Positions 1 to 5,156 of a DNA stretch of 7,739 nucleotides are shown here, one piece after another; the first letter of the stretch is position 1; the number at the start of each line of letters is the position of its first letter. Location: contig JAGVIO010000096.1 of the NCBI GenBank assembly GCA_020056025.1, positions 1 through 7,739 of the forward strand, written 5' to 3'. The DNA is from an archaeon. GTDB lineage: Archaea > Nanobdellota > Nanobdellia > Woesearchaeales > WJKL01. The notes under the pieces were generated by a model, which saw nothing but the letters and a program-made list of their open reading frames with translations, did not search any database and had not been told where the DNA came from. The position numbers and the translations under genes are program-made.

Positions 1-15
1 ATTCATAATTATCAC
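1..15 (-). CDS. 5' end of an unidentified gene running off the left edge
   Basis: A minus-strand reading frame appears to begin at the extreme left of the window. An ATG lies at 6-4 and an in-frame GTG at 15-13, with no stop between them or before the edge. Both lie downstream of a strong BRE/TATA element at 33-52. The TATA centre is about 25 bp from the GTG and about 35 bp from the ATG. The other genes here start 26-30 bp from their TATA centre, which slightly favours a leaderless GTG start. Alternatively, the GTGAT before the ATG could act as a weak ribosome binding site. Only two to five codons are visible, so the product is unknown and the gene itself is inferred from the promoter. Confidence 0.3.
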
Positions 16-30
16 TACTACTAGGTAGTA
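16..30. promoter_or_regulatory. Palindrome between TATA box and start of the leftward gene
   Basis: TACTAC at 16-21 and GTAGTA at 25-30 form a perfect 6-bp inverted repeat around a 3-base centre. It is flanked by direct copies of ATCAC (11-15 and 30-34). It lies between the TATA element at 36-45 and the likely start at 6-15, where a bound repressor would block initiation. It could equally be a chance palindrome, and no cognate regulator is visible. Confidence 0.35.
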
Positions 31-32
31 TC

Positions 33-52
33 ACTATTATATAAACCTTTCT
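33..52 (-). promoter_or_regulatory. BRE/TATA promoter for the leftward gene at the window edge
   Basis: Read on the minus strand, this is AGAAAGG (BRE-like, 52-46) followed by TTTATATAAT (TATA, 45-36). The same 20 bases recur exactly at 3005-3024, where they serve as the promoter of the regulator gene. A third minus-strand promoter at 5041-5056 has the same AGAAAGG before its TATA box. Since HerA ends at 127, this element should drive a separate leftward gene, not HerA. Confidence 0.65.
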
Positions 53-126
53 TTTTTGTTATGAATACAGGCTGATAAGGCTTAGAAATGCAGAATTCGA
101 GGCTTATAGTCTTTCCTGATATAAGC

Positions 127-1650
127 TCAGGACAGAGCAGAGAAATCCTTCTTATAAGCTTTTGGCTTGGTTTTAATAATGCTCTCAAACATAGGGATCT
201 TGATAGGTGTTGCAAACTTAAGGAAATTGGATGAAATCAAAGCTTCTCCTTTGTCTAATGAAGCTATTGTCCTGTCGTCTTCTGACAGATCCTGGGCTGC
301 TGATTCTATTATTGCCTGCCTTTCTGGCTTCATTTCTATGCCTAATATTATTTTTGTGTTCATGTTTGCCAGAATCTGCCTTGGTATCAGTGATGGGAGC
401 TGAGTTATTGCTGTCAACCCCACCTGGAATTTTCTTCCTTCTCTTGCTATTGTTGCAAAGATGTTTGAGCCTTTTTCAAGGACTTCTTTGCCCAGAACCC
501 TTGGAGCTTCTTCCAGAACAATCGAGATTACTGGCTTTGAGTCAAGCAAGCCCCTCATCTTATAATGCCTGTATGTATTGAATATCTCTGTTGTGATAAG
601 GCTGCCGATAAGCAGTTCTGCTGTGCCTGAGAAATTCGATGTGTCAATTATGACTGTTTTTGAAGTTTCTAGCTCTTTGCAGATATTGCTTATTGTTGAT
701 TCTCCTGCTGAAATGTCAAAAACACTGTCACATGACAATTGGTTGTTTGCAAACTCTAAGTCTAAGATTGTCAGCAATCTTCTTCTCACAACAGCCAATG
801 TCTCTTCCCTGAATTCAACTGTCTTGAGCTTGTTTCCTATAATCAATGCCTCTATCCATCTGTTTCCGAACTCTTTGTGGTATAAAATCAAAGCCTGCTG
901 CTGAGGATCTGAAAATTCAACAACGCCATTGAAATGATGCGGCTTTATCGCAGACAGGTTTATCTTTAATGTCTTTGCTCCTACAGGCGGGCTTTTTGTC
1001 GTATAGTATGAGATTTTGCTCAATGCTTCAGGATGGTCTTTTAAACCGAAATTATTTCTTCCGTAATATTCATCATGAGGATCAAGAACTAAAAATGCGC
1101 AATAATCCTTGCCGACTGAATTCCAGAGGATATTTTTTATCAGAACAGATTTTCCTTTTCCTGTTGTTCCTGGAATAAGTATGTGATGAGAAAGGACTTC
1201 TCTTCCTGGCAAAGAAACATCAATGTCCATGAGCTTTGAGCCTGAGCGTATTTTTCCTATTGTCAATGCATCATCTGGCTTTGTCATAAAAGAAAGGTCC
1301 TGTGCTGTTATCTCCCTGACTGATGAGAAGAATGATGGCAAGGTTTTGCAGAGCTGGAATTTGCCGTTATTTGCTGAAACCAATGGCTTAAGGAAAGCCA
1401 GCGTATAATTCCTTAGATTCTGGTCAAATATCTCTACATCATTGTCTTCTTCAAGCTTTATTCCTGAGATAAGCTCTAAGTTCTGCTGGCTTATCTGTGA
1501 GCCATAAGAAAGGCTGTAAACCTGCATGATAATGTTTTGATTGTCTTTTGTCTCTGCAACAAGCAGTTCTCCAAGCTCTAAGCTTTTGTCTGATTTCTGC
1601 CTGACAAGGATCTTTCCGAACTCTCCTGAAATAATCTGGCCTTTTATCAT
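127..1650 (-). CDS. herA: HerA-type hexameric DNA translocase ATPase
   Basis: A 507-residue protein of normal HerA length. Residues 1 to about 90 form the small beta-rich HAS-barrel region (MIKGQIISGEFGKILVRQ at the start). The P-loop GTTGKGKS is at 161-168. The HerA/FtsK-like strand FLVLDPHDEYYG at about 186-197 is the family's DPHGEY hallmark. The Walker B strand VISIVLEEA is at about 374-382, and GRKFQVGLTAITQLPS at 405-420 matches the conserved sensor/arginine-finger stretch. Family members form hexameric rings that translocate along double-stranded DNA; in archaea HerA usually works with the NurA nuclease in end resection beside Mre11-Rad50. No nurA, mre11 or rad50 is in the window. The gene instead lies 53 bp downstream of an AbiE-like nucleotidyltransferase in the same direction. 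The ATG at 1650 is the only sensible start, because the HAS-barrel begins there. A role in DNA repair or in defence is possible; the ATPase assignment itself is firm. Confidence 0.9.
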   Translation of the reverse strand: MIKGQIISGEFGKILVRQKSDKSLELGELLVAETKDNQNIIMQVYSLSYGSQISQQNLELISGIKLEEDNDVEIFDQNLRNYTLAFLKPLVSANNGKFQLCKTLPSFFSSVREITAQDLSFMTKPDDALTIGKIRSGSKLMDIDVSLPGREVLSHHILIPGTTGKGKSVLIKNILWNSVGKDYCAFLVLDPHDEYYGRNNFGLKDHPEALSKISYYTTKSPPVGAKTLKINLSAIKPHHFNGVVEFSDPQQQALILYHKEFGNRWIEALIIGNKLKTVEFREETLAVVRRRLLTILDLEFANNQLSCDSVFDISAGESTISNICKELETSKTVIIDTSNFSGTAELLIGSLITTEIFNTYRHYKMRGLLDSKPVISIVLEEAPRVLGKEVLEKGSNIFATIAREGRKFQVGLTAITQLPSLIPRQILANMNTKIILGIEMKPERQAIIESAAQDLSEDDRTIASLDKGEALISSNFLKFATPIKIPMFESIIKTKPKAYKKDFSALS

Positions 1651-1673
1651 ATACTTCTGAAAGAAGGCAGGTG

Positions 1674-1687
1674 TTTTAATATTTTAT
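1674..1687 (-). promoter_or_regulatory. Possible weak TATA-like element before HerA
   Basis: The minus strand reads ATAAAATATTAAAA here, centred about 30 bp upstream of the HerA ATG, roughly the spacing of the other promoters. It lacks the AGAAAGG block seen before the strong minus-strand TATA boxes. There is no Shine-Dalgarno sequence in the 53-bp gap. HerA may have its own weak leaderless promoter, may be read from the upstream pair, or both. Confidence 0.3.
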
Positions 1688-1703
1688 GGAAACAGCCAGA
1701 AAA

Positions 1704-2369
1704 CTAGTGCCTGATTTTCTTTATCTTTTCTTCTGCCTGCTTCTCGAGAATGCTCCACAGCTCATCCATTGTCCTGTCTGGAATTTTCTGCTTTAGCTTT
1801 GGGCTGATTTTTTCAAAAAATGCGCCTAATTCCATTGCAGCTGTTTCCCTTCCAAGCGCTATCTGGTTTTTTGCCTCATTTACAATTATGCCCCAGTCAA
1901 TCCTGCTTGCATCAATTATTTTAATCGCATCATCCATGTCTTTAATCCTGTCTGTTGCGCATTTCATAAGGATGATGTCATGAGGGTCTGCAATCTTCAG
2001 GATAAGCATGTCACCAAACTGGTGTATCTGCTCTGCCCTTTTTTGCATCTCTTTTGAAAATACAAAGTCAACAACCTGGCTCACAAAAAGGTCAAACCTT
2101 TCATCATCAAGCTTAAGCATAAGAGGTATATTTCTCTTTGCGCCATAGACCTTGACTGCATCCATCTCTTTGTAGCCTATTCTTTCTGCTGCATTGCTGA
2201 AAACTTTCCTGTCTGCTTCATTTTCAAAAACAAGGTCAATGTCTAATGTCGCATCCTTAAAGCCCCAGAACATCATTGCAGTTCCGCCTATTGCATACAC
2301 AGTTATCTGCTTTTCCAATTCCCTGGCGATATTCAGTAACAGGCTTTGCTGCTGTTTTATGCCAATCAT
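1704..2369 (-). CDS. AbiEii/DUF6036-like nucleotidyltransferase, putative type IV toxin
   Basis: A 221-residue protein with the DNA polymerase beta-type nucleotidyltransferase core. The GGTAMMFWG block at 28-36 is followed by TLDIDL at 41-46, giving metal-binding aspartates D43 and D45. A third candidate acid is D93 in RFDLF (91-95). A later block, ADPHDIILMK (127-136) with R141 and KDMDD (143-147), resembles the helical motif that closes the active site in AbiEii-like enzymes. The C-terminal third is charged and helical. AbiEii and its MenT relatives are toxins that act as nucleotidyltransferases; some MenT enzymes add pyrimidines to tRNA 3' ends. The ATG overlaps the stop of the upstream winged-helix gene by 4 bp, the usual antitoxin-then-toxin order of AbiE loci. 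Toxicity and substrate are inferred from family and context. A housekeeping nucleotidyltransferase role cannot be excluded. Confidence 0.8.
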   Translation of the reverse strand: MIGIKQQQSLLLNIARELEKQITVYAIGGTAMMFWGFKDATLDIDLVFENEADRKVFSNAAERIGYKEMDAVKVYGAKRNIPLMLKLDDERFDLFVSQVVDFVFSKEMQKRAEQIHQFGDMLILKIADPHDIILMKCATDRIKDMDDAIKIIDASRIDWGIIVNEAKNQIALGRETAAMELGAFFEKISPKLKQKIPDRTMDELWSILEKQAEEKIKKIRH

Positions 2370-2986
2370 GCATAATCCTCCAAATCTTTTTTATTAAAAG
2401 GAATATATATCTTCCATGTATCTTCTATTGCATTAAAATCTTTTGATTTTAAGCCAGGAATCACATAAGCATACTGGTATTCTGGCTTTGGAAGAGAATT
2501 GTTCCTGAAGCGCTTTGGCATCTTTCTTGTTTTAATCACTTTTCTTGCCAAATCGTACAATGCGCCAACCTGCCTTTCAATATGGTTTGATTTTGCAAGG
2601 CTGTAAAGAAGAGGCCAGTTATCGATCTTTTTGAACAAAGCGAGTGAAGCCAGGATTATCCTGAGGCTTTGGGTTTTAATTGCGTAAATCAATGTTTCTT
2701 CTGCAGTTATGTCTTTGCCGTATATCTTATAAACCCTTGAAGTAGATATCTTTACAGGAGAGATCTTGTTTATGATATCATAATAGCTTTTCCCGCCTAA
2801 CCTATTCTCAAAAGAGATATTGTATACTCTTTTATTGCTGCTTAACCTCTTTGTCTTGACATAGCCCTGCTCTCTCAGCCGATGAATATGGTAGATGGCT
2901 TTGTCTTTGCCTGTGTTTAGTATAGAGGCTACAGTGTTGATTGTCTGTATGCCTTCTAGCTTTTTTAACAGGTCTTTTATGTTCAT
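2366..2986 (-). CDS. Winged-helix regulator, putative AbiEi-like antitoxin
   Basis: A 206-residue basic protein. Residues about 10-58 look like a winged helix-turn-helix: INTVASILN, then the recognition-helix-like KDKAIYHIHRLREQGYV, then a wing with KTKRLSSNKRVYNIS. The rest is mostly helical, with a lysine/arginine-rich stretch at about 149-162. AbiEi antitoxins are about this size, have an N-terminal winged helix, neutralise AbiEii and repress their own promoter by binding repeated sites. The gene is first in the leftward group and is translationally coupled to the nucleotidyltransferase through an ATGA overlap. It starts directly beside a repeated operator-like sequence at 2987-3070. The TATA centre is 27 bp upstream of the ATG, so the transcript is probably leaderless. 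The AbiEi assignment rests on fold, length, gene order and promoter repeats, not on a recognised signature; a plain regulator is the alternative. Confidence 0.65.
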   Translation of the reverse strand: MNIKDLLKKLEGIQTINTVASILNTGKDKAIYHIHRLREQGYVKTKRLSSNKRVYNISFENRLGGKSYYDIINKISPVKISTSRVYKIYGKDITAEETLIYAIKTQSLRIILASLALFKKIDNWPLLYSLAKSNHIERQVGALYDLARKVIKTRKMPKRFRNNSLPKPEYQYAYVIPGLKSKDFNAIEDTWKIYIPFNKKDLEDYA

Positions 2987-2988
2987 AA

Positions 2989-3007
2989 AGTTAAATGTAA
3001 CTTAACT
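2989..3007. promoter_or_regulatory. Putative operator of the AbiE-like pair
   Basis: AGTTAA (2989-2994) and TTAACT (3002-3007) form a perfect 6-bp inverted repeat separated by 7 bases. A shorter nested one is GTTA/TAAC (2990-2993 and 2998-3001). The site fills the space between the TATA box and the ATG, so a bound repressor would stop initiation. Autoregulation by the adjacent winged-helix protein is the natural reading, but it is inferred. Confidence 0.5.
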
Positions 3008-3024
3008 ATTATATAAACCTTTCT
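3008..3024 (-). promoter_or_regulatory. BRE/TATA promoter of the regulator-nucleotidyltransferase group
   Basis: On the minus strand this reads AGAAAGGTTTATATAAT. The TATA block at 3017-3008 is centred about 27 bp upstream of the ATG at 2986, which puts initiation at or next to the start codon. This supports both the chosen start and leaderless transcription. Confidence 0.75.
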
Positions 3025-3142
3025 ATTTTTTATAAATTAAAAGTTAAATGTAGCCTTGATATTATATAAAGGAAGGAAAAAACAGAGAAGGTTGTTAATA
3101 AATAATAATCAAAGGAGAAAAGCAATTCAGCAAATCCACTTC

Positions 3143-3157
3143 ATAAAACTTTATAAA
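3143..3157 (+). promoter_or_regulatory. TATA promoter of the first M29-like gene
   Basis: TTTATAAA at 3150-3157, preceded by ATAAAAC, is centred 26-27 bp upstream of the ATG at 3180. No Shine-Dalgarno sequence is present near that ATG. The element therefore supports a leaderless transcript and fixes the start. Confidence 0.65.
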
Positions 3158-3179
3158 TAAATTCTTTGTTCATCTGAAT

Positions 3180-4244
3180 ATGAACTCAAAAGAATTCACA
3201 GAATGGCTTGAAGCAAAGAATCTTCTGCAGCATGCAAAGAACAGTGCTGCTTATTTCAGGAAAATACTTACAGACTGCATTGCTGTGAAGAACGAAGATA
3301 TCCTTATCATAGGAGATACAGGAATGGCAGGCAGGCCTATTGCACCAATAGTGACAGGTGCTTATTATTTTGCTGCAAAAGAGCTGAATCTGACGCCTCA
3401 GCTGCTGATATTAGACCATAAAGCTGCCCAGCCAGAGCACAGGCTTGCAGATGTTCTGCAGAACTTCAACAGGAAGAATGTTATTGTGCTTGCATTGTCT
3501 AATAAGCTTGGAAATGTGAATGAACTAGGACAGAGCTTCAGACAGTATGCGCATGAAAATTACCACAGGTTTGCATCTGCGACTTCGCTTGGCAAACTGT
3601 CTCTTGAAAATCTGCATTATTTCATAAAATCAATTGATGTGAATTATGAAGAGCTGAAAGCAAATGGAGATAAACTGAAAGATATCCTTGACAGAGGCAA
3701 AGAAGTGCATGTGACAACAGAAGCAGGGACTGATGTATATATCGGAATTGAAGGAAGAAAGGCAATAAACAACTGCGGCTATTACAGAAAGCCAAGAGAA
3801 GGGGGAAATATCCCTGCAGGAGAAGTTTATGTTGCGCCAAAATGGAAAAGTGTAAACGGAACTATTGTCATTGACGGAAGCTCTGCTTATCACGGAGGAA
3901 CACAGCTTATCAATCACCCAATCAAAATAAAGGTCGAGAAAGATGAAATCATTGACATCAAAGGAGGAGCAGAAGCAGACAATCTAAGGAAAACTTTGAA
4001 ATTTGCATATGAAAATGAAAAATATCCATGGGGTGTCAGAATCGGAGAATTTGGCATTGGAACAAATCCGAATGCAAAAGTCATCGGAGCAACTGTGATT
4101 GATGAAAAGTCTCTGGGAACATGCCATTTTGCAGTCGGCTCAAATTACTGGTTTGGCGGAACAGTATATGCTTCTGTGCATCTTGACCAGATATTAAGGA
4201 ATCCTAAGATTTATGTTGATGGAGAGATTGTAAATAACATATGA
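3180..4244 (+). CDS. M29-like (COG2309) metallopeptidase-family protein, copy A
   Basis: A 354-residue protein with the metal-site signature of the M29 aminopeptidase superfamily. E215 lies in IPAGEV, E290 in GEFGIG and H316 in GTCHFAVG; H334 and D336 lie in HLDQ. Tyr323 falls in the loop after GTCHFAVG, where M29 enzymes carry a functional tyrosine. Residues 38-110 form a Rossmann-like N-terminal half starting ILIIGDTG. Classical M29 leucyl aminopeptidases are about 400 residues or longer and remove N-terminal amino acids with a two-metal centre. This shorter form also resembles the superfamily branch containing the iron-dependent dihydroxypyridine dioxygenase NicX, so substrate and reaction are open. 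There is no signal peptide, which suggests a cytoplasmic protein. A diverged paralogue lies at 5157-6107; they share clear similarity from the LKDILDRG block onward (165-172 here). Only the PIN/RHH module separates them. Confidence 0.75.
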   Translation: MNSKEFTEWLEAKNLLQHAKNSAAYFRKILTDCIAVKNEDILIIGDTGMAGRPIAPIVTGAYYFAAKELNLTPQLLILDHKAAQPEHRLADVLQNFNRKNVIVLALSNKLGNVNELGQSFRQYAHENYHRFASATSLGKLSLENLHYFIKSIDVNYEELKANGDKLKDILDRGKEVHVTTEAGTDVYIGIEGRKAINNCGYYRKPREGGNIPAGEVYVAPKWKSVNGTIVIDGSSAYHGGTQLINHPIKIKVEKDEIIDIKGGAEADNLRKTLKFAYENEKYPWGVRIGEFGIGTNPNAKVIGATVIDEKSLGTCHFAVGSNYWFGGTVYASVHLDQILRNPKIYVDGEIVNNI

Positions 4245-4293
4245 AGATAATGAGGTCAACTCCTTAAAACAAGCCTATTAATTTCGCCAGCAA

Positions 4294-4303
4294 ATTATAT
4301 AAA
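4294..4303 (+). promoter_or_regulatory. TATA promoter of the PIN-domain gene
   Basis: ATTATATAAA, the same 10-base block found at 36-45, 3008-3017 and 3061-3070, is centred about 27 bp upstream of the ATG at 4326. No ribosome binding site is seen, so the PIN gene is probably leaderless and has its own promoter although it lies only 81 bp after the preceding gene. Confidence 0.65.
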
Positions 4304-4325
4304 CAATGCATCCATCTTATTTTAA

Positions 4326-4751
4326 ATGTCAGAAAAATATCTTATCGATACATGTATCTGGAGAGATTTCTATGAAGAAAGGTTCAGCAAATCCGGAAGG
4401 CCTCTTGCAAAATATGCAACTGATTTGTTCATGAAGATTATCAAGAACAGGGATACAATCTTATTTTCAGAATCATTGGTCTGGGAGCTAAAGAAAGATT
4501 ATGAAGAAGACGAGATTAATGATATGCTCAACCTTTTGTTTGTCAATAAAATATTGATCAGAATTGATATAACCAAAGAAGAGCATTTAGAGGCGAAAAA
4601 GTTAGCAAAAGAAAGAAACATACCTTATGTTGATTGCTTAAATGCAATCCAGGCAAGAAATCACAGAGCAATTATGGTGTCTCAAGACGACCATTACTCT
4701 CAAAGTCTTTCAGATGTCACAAAACCAGTAAAACCCGAGCAAATCAGCTGA
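4326..4751 (+). CDS. PIN-domain ribonuclease, putative VapC-like toxin
   Basis: A 141-residue single-domain PIN protein of typical VapC length. The opening strand LIDTCIW gives the first acid, D8. The second is probably E54 in LVWELKK (E49 is an alternative). D103 lies in IPYVDCLNAIQARNH, and D121/D122 follow the strand AIMVSQDDHY. These four acids bind the metal ions used for RNA cleavage in PIN nucleases; VapC toxins cut tRNA or rRNA. The partner is presumably the ribbon-helix-helix protein encoded on the opposite strand. The two genes converge and share 8 bp at their ends. That differs from the usual VapBC operon, where the antitoxin comes first on the same strand. All acids are present, so the enzyme looks active. 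Its RNA target cannot be told from the sequence. Confidence 0.85.
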   Translation: MSEKYLIDTCIWRDFYEERFSKSGRPLAKYATDLFMKIIKNRDTILFSESLVWELKKDYEEDEINDMLNLLFVNKILIRIDITKEEHLEAKKLAKERNIPYVDCLNAIQARNHRAIMVSQDDHYSQSLSDVTKPVKPEQIS

Positions 4752-5016
4752 ATCTTTTATCTAATTCTTCCATCAGCTCTTTGCTGACTATCTCCCTTGT
4801 TTTCCTGTTTTCTTCATAGGTTGTCTTTTTCTTAGCTTTGCCCCTGTATTTTATAAATTCCTTTATCAAATCCTCTTTGCTAAGCTCAGCTAATTTGTCC
4901 CTGACAGCCTCTCTGATAAACTCTGTCCTGGAATTAAAATTATGCTCAGTTATGCTTTTATCTACTCTTTTAAGCACATCTTCCTCAAATTTTATAGTTA
5001 CGATTTCCATTGCCAT
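4744..5016 (-). CDS. Ribbon-helix-helix antitoxin/repressor
   Basis: A 90-residue protein beginning MAMEIVTIKFEEDVL. The beta strand MEIVTIKFE, helix EDVLKRVDKSITEHN and helix NSRTEFIREAVRDKLAEL (about 28-46) make a standard CopG/Arc-type DNA-binding domain. The charged tail, about 47-90, is helical, as in antitoxins that wrap a PIN toxin. I chose the ATG at 5016 and not the upstream ATG at 5094: the extra 26 residues would be translated from the promoter and operator, do not resemble the family, and the TATA centre lies about 29 bp before 5016. A second ATG at 5010 is also possible. The gene faces the PIN gene tail to tail with an 8-bp overlap. It probably represses itself through the repeats at 5021-5040. 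Confidence 0.85.
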   Translation of the reverse strand: MAMEIVTIKFEEDVLKRVDKSITEHNFNSRTEFIREAVRDKLAELSKEDLIKEFIKYRGKAKKKTTYEENRKTREIVSKELMEELDKRFS

Positions 5017-5020
5017 AGTA

Positions 5021-5040
5021 TTACATTGTATTACATTGTA
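5021..5040. promoter_or_regulatory. Tandem palindromic operator of the RHH gene
   Basis: TTACATTGTA occurs twice back to back (5021-5030 and 5031-5040). Each copy contains the odd-centred palindrome TACA-T-TGTA (5022-5030 and 5032-5040), so the centres are 10 bp apart, one helical turn. Ribbon-helix-helix dimers typically bind short palindromes side by side on one face of the DNA. The site fills the gap between the TATA box and the start codon, an ideal position for self-repression. Confidence 0.7.
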
Positions 5041-5056
5041 GTTTATAAGCCTTTCT
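5041..5056 (-). promoter_or_regulatory. BRE/TATA promoter of the RHH gene
   Basis: The minus strand reads AGAAAGGCTTATAAAC. The AGAAAGG block matches those at 46-52 and 3018-3024. The TATA centre lies about 29 bp from the ATG at 5016, and initiation would fall within a few bases of that codon. Confidence 0.7.
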
Positions 5057-5120
5057 GTTCCTAAACCTGGATTGTCTGACTGCTCTGTGGGCATGATAAA
5101 TTTTCTGAACTATTCCAATA

Positions 5121-5135
5121 CAAATGCTTAAATAG
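5121..5135 (+). promoter_or_regulatory. BRE/TATA promoter of the second M29-like gene
   Basis: CAAATG followed by CTTAAATAG, with the TATA centre 26 bp before the ATG at 5157. No Shine-Dalgarno sequence precedes that ATG. The promoter is divergent from the RHH promoter, about 85 bp away. Confidence 0.6.
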
Positions 5136-5156
5136 CTTGTTTGTTTCTTATTCTTC

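Larger units (their letters stand above)
2987..3070. repeat. Duplicated 31-bp promoter/operator module
   Basis: Two copies of one layout lie 53 bp apart. Each has AAAGTTAAATGTA (2987-2999 and 3040-3052), then 8 bases that differ, then ATTATATAAA (3008-3017 and 3061-3070). Both 13-base and both 10-base blocks match exactly between copies. The first copy places the 13-base block between the TATA box and start codon of the winged-helix gene. The second sits upstream and has its own TATA-like block, but without the AGAAAGG element. Confidence 0.75.

Noticed and set aside
231..581. 116-codon plus-strand open frame rich in leucine, resembling a membrane protein
   Set aside because: It is antisense to the HerA ATPase domain; its hydrophobicity comes from the complement of helix and lysine/glutamate codons.
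2987..3070. CRISPR array
   Set aside because: There are only two repeat copies, interrupted by variable bases, with TATA boxes inside; they are promoter repeats and not spaced CRISPR repeats.
3111..3120. Shine-Dalgarno-like AAAGGAGAAA in the divergent spacer
   Set aside because: No start codon follows at a usable distance, and the next gene starts at 3180 with its own leaderless promoter.
5017..5094. N-terminal extension of the RHH protein from the upstream ATG at 5094
   Set aside because: It would translate the BRE/TATA element and the tandem operator, has no family likeness, and the TATA spacing fits the ATG at 5016.
4245..5156. Insertion sequence or mobile element carrying the PIN/RHH pair
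   Set aside because: No transposase, terminal inverted repeats or target-site duplication are seen at either boundary.
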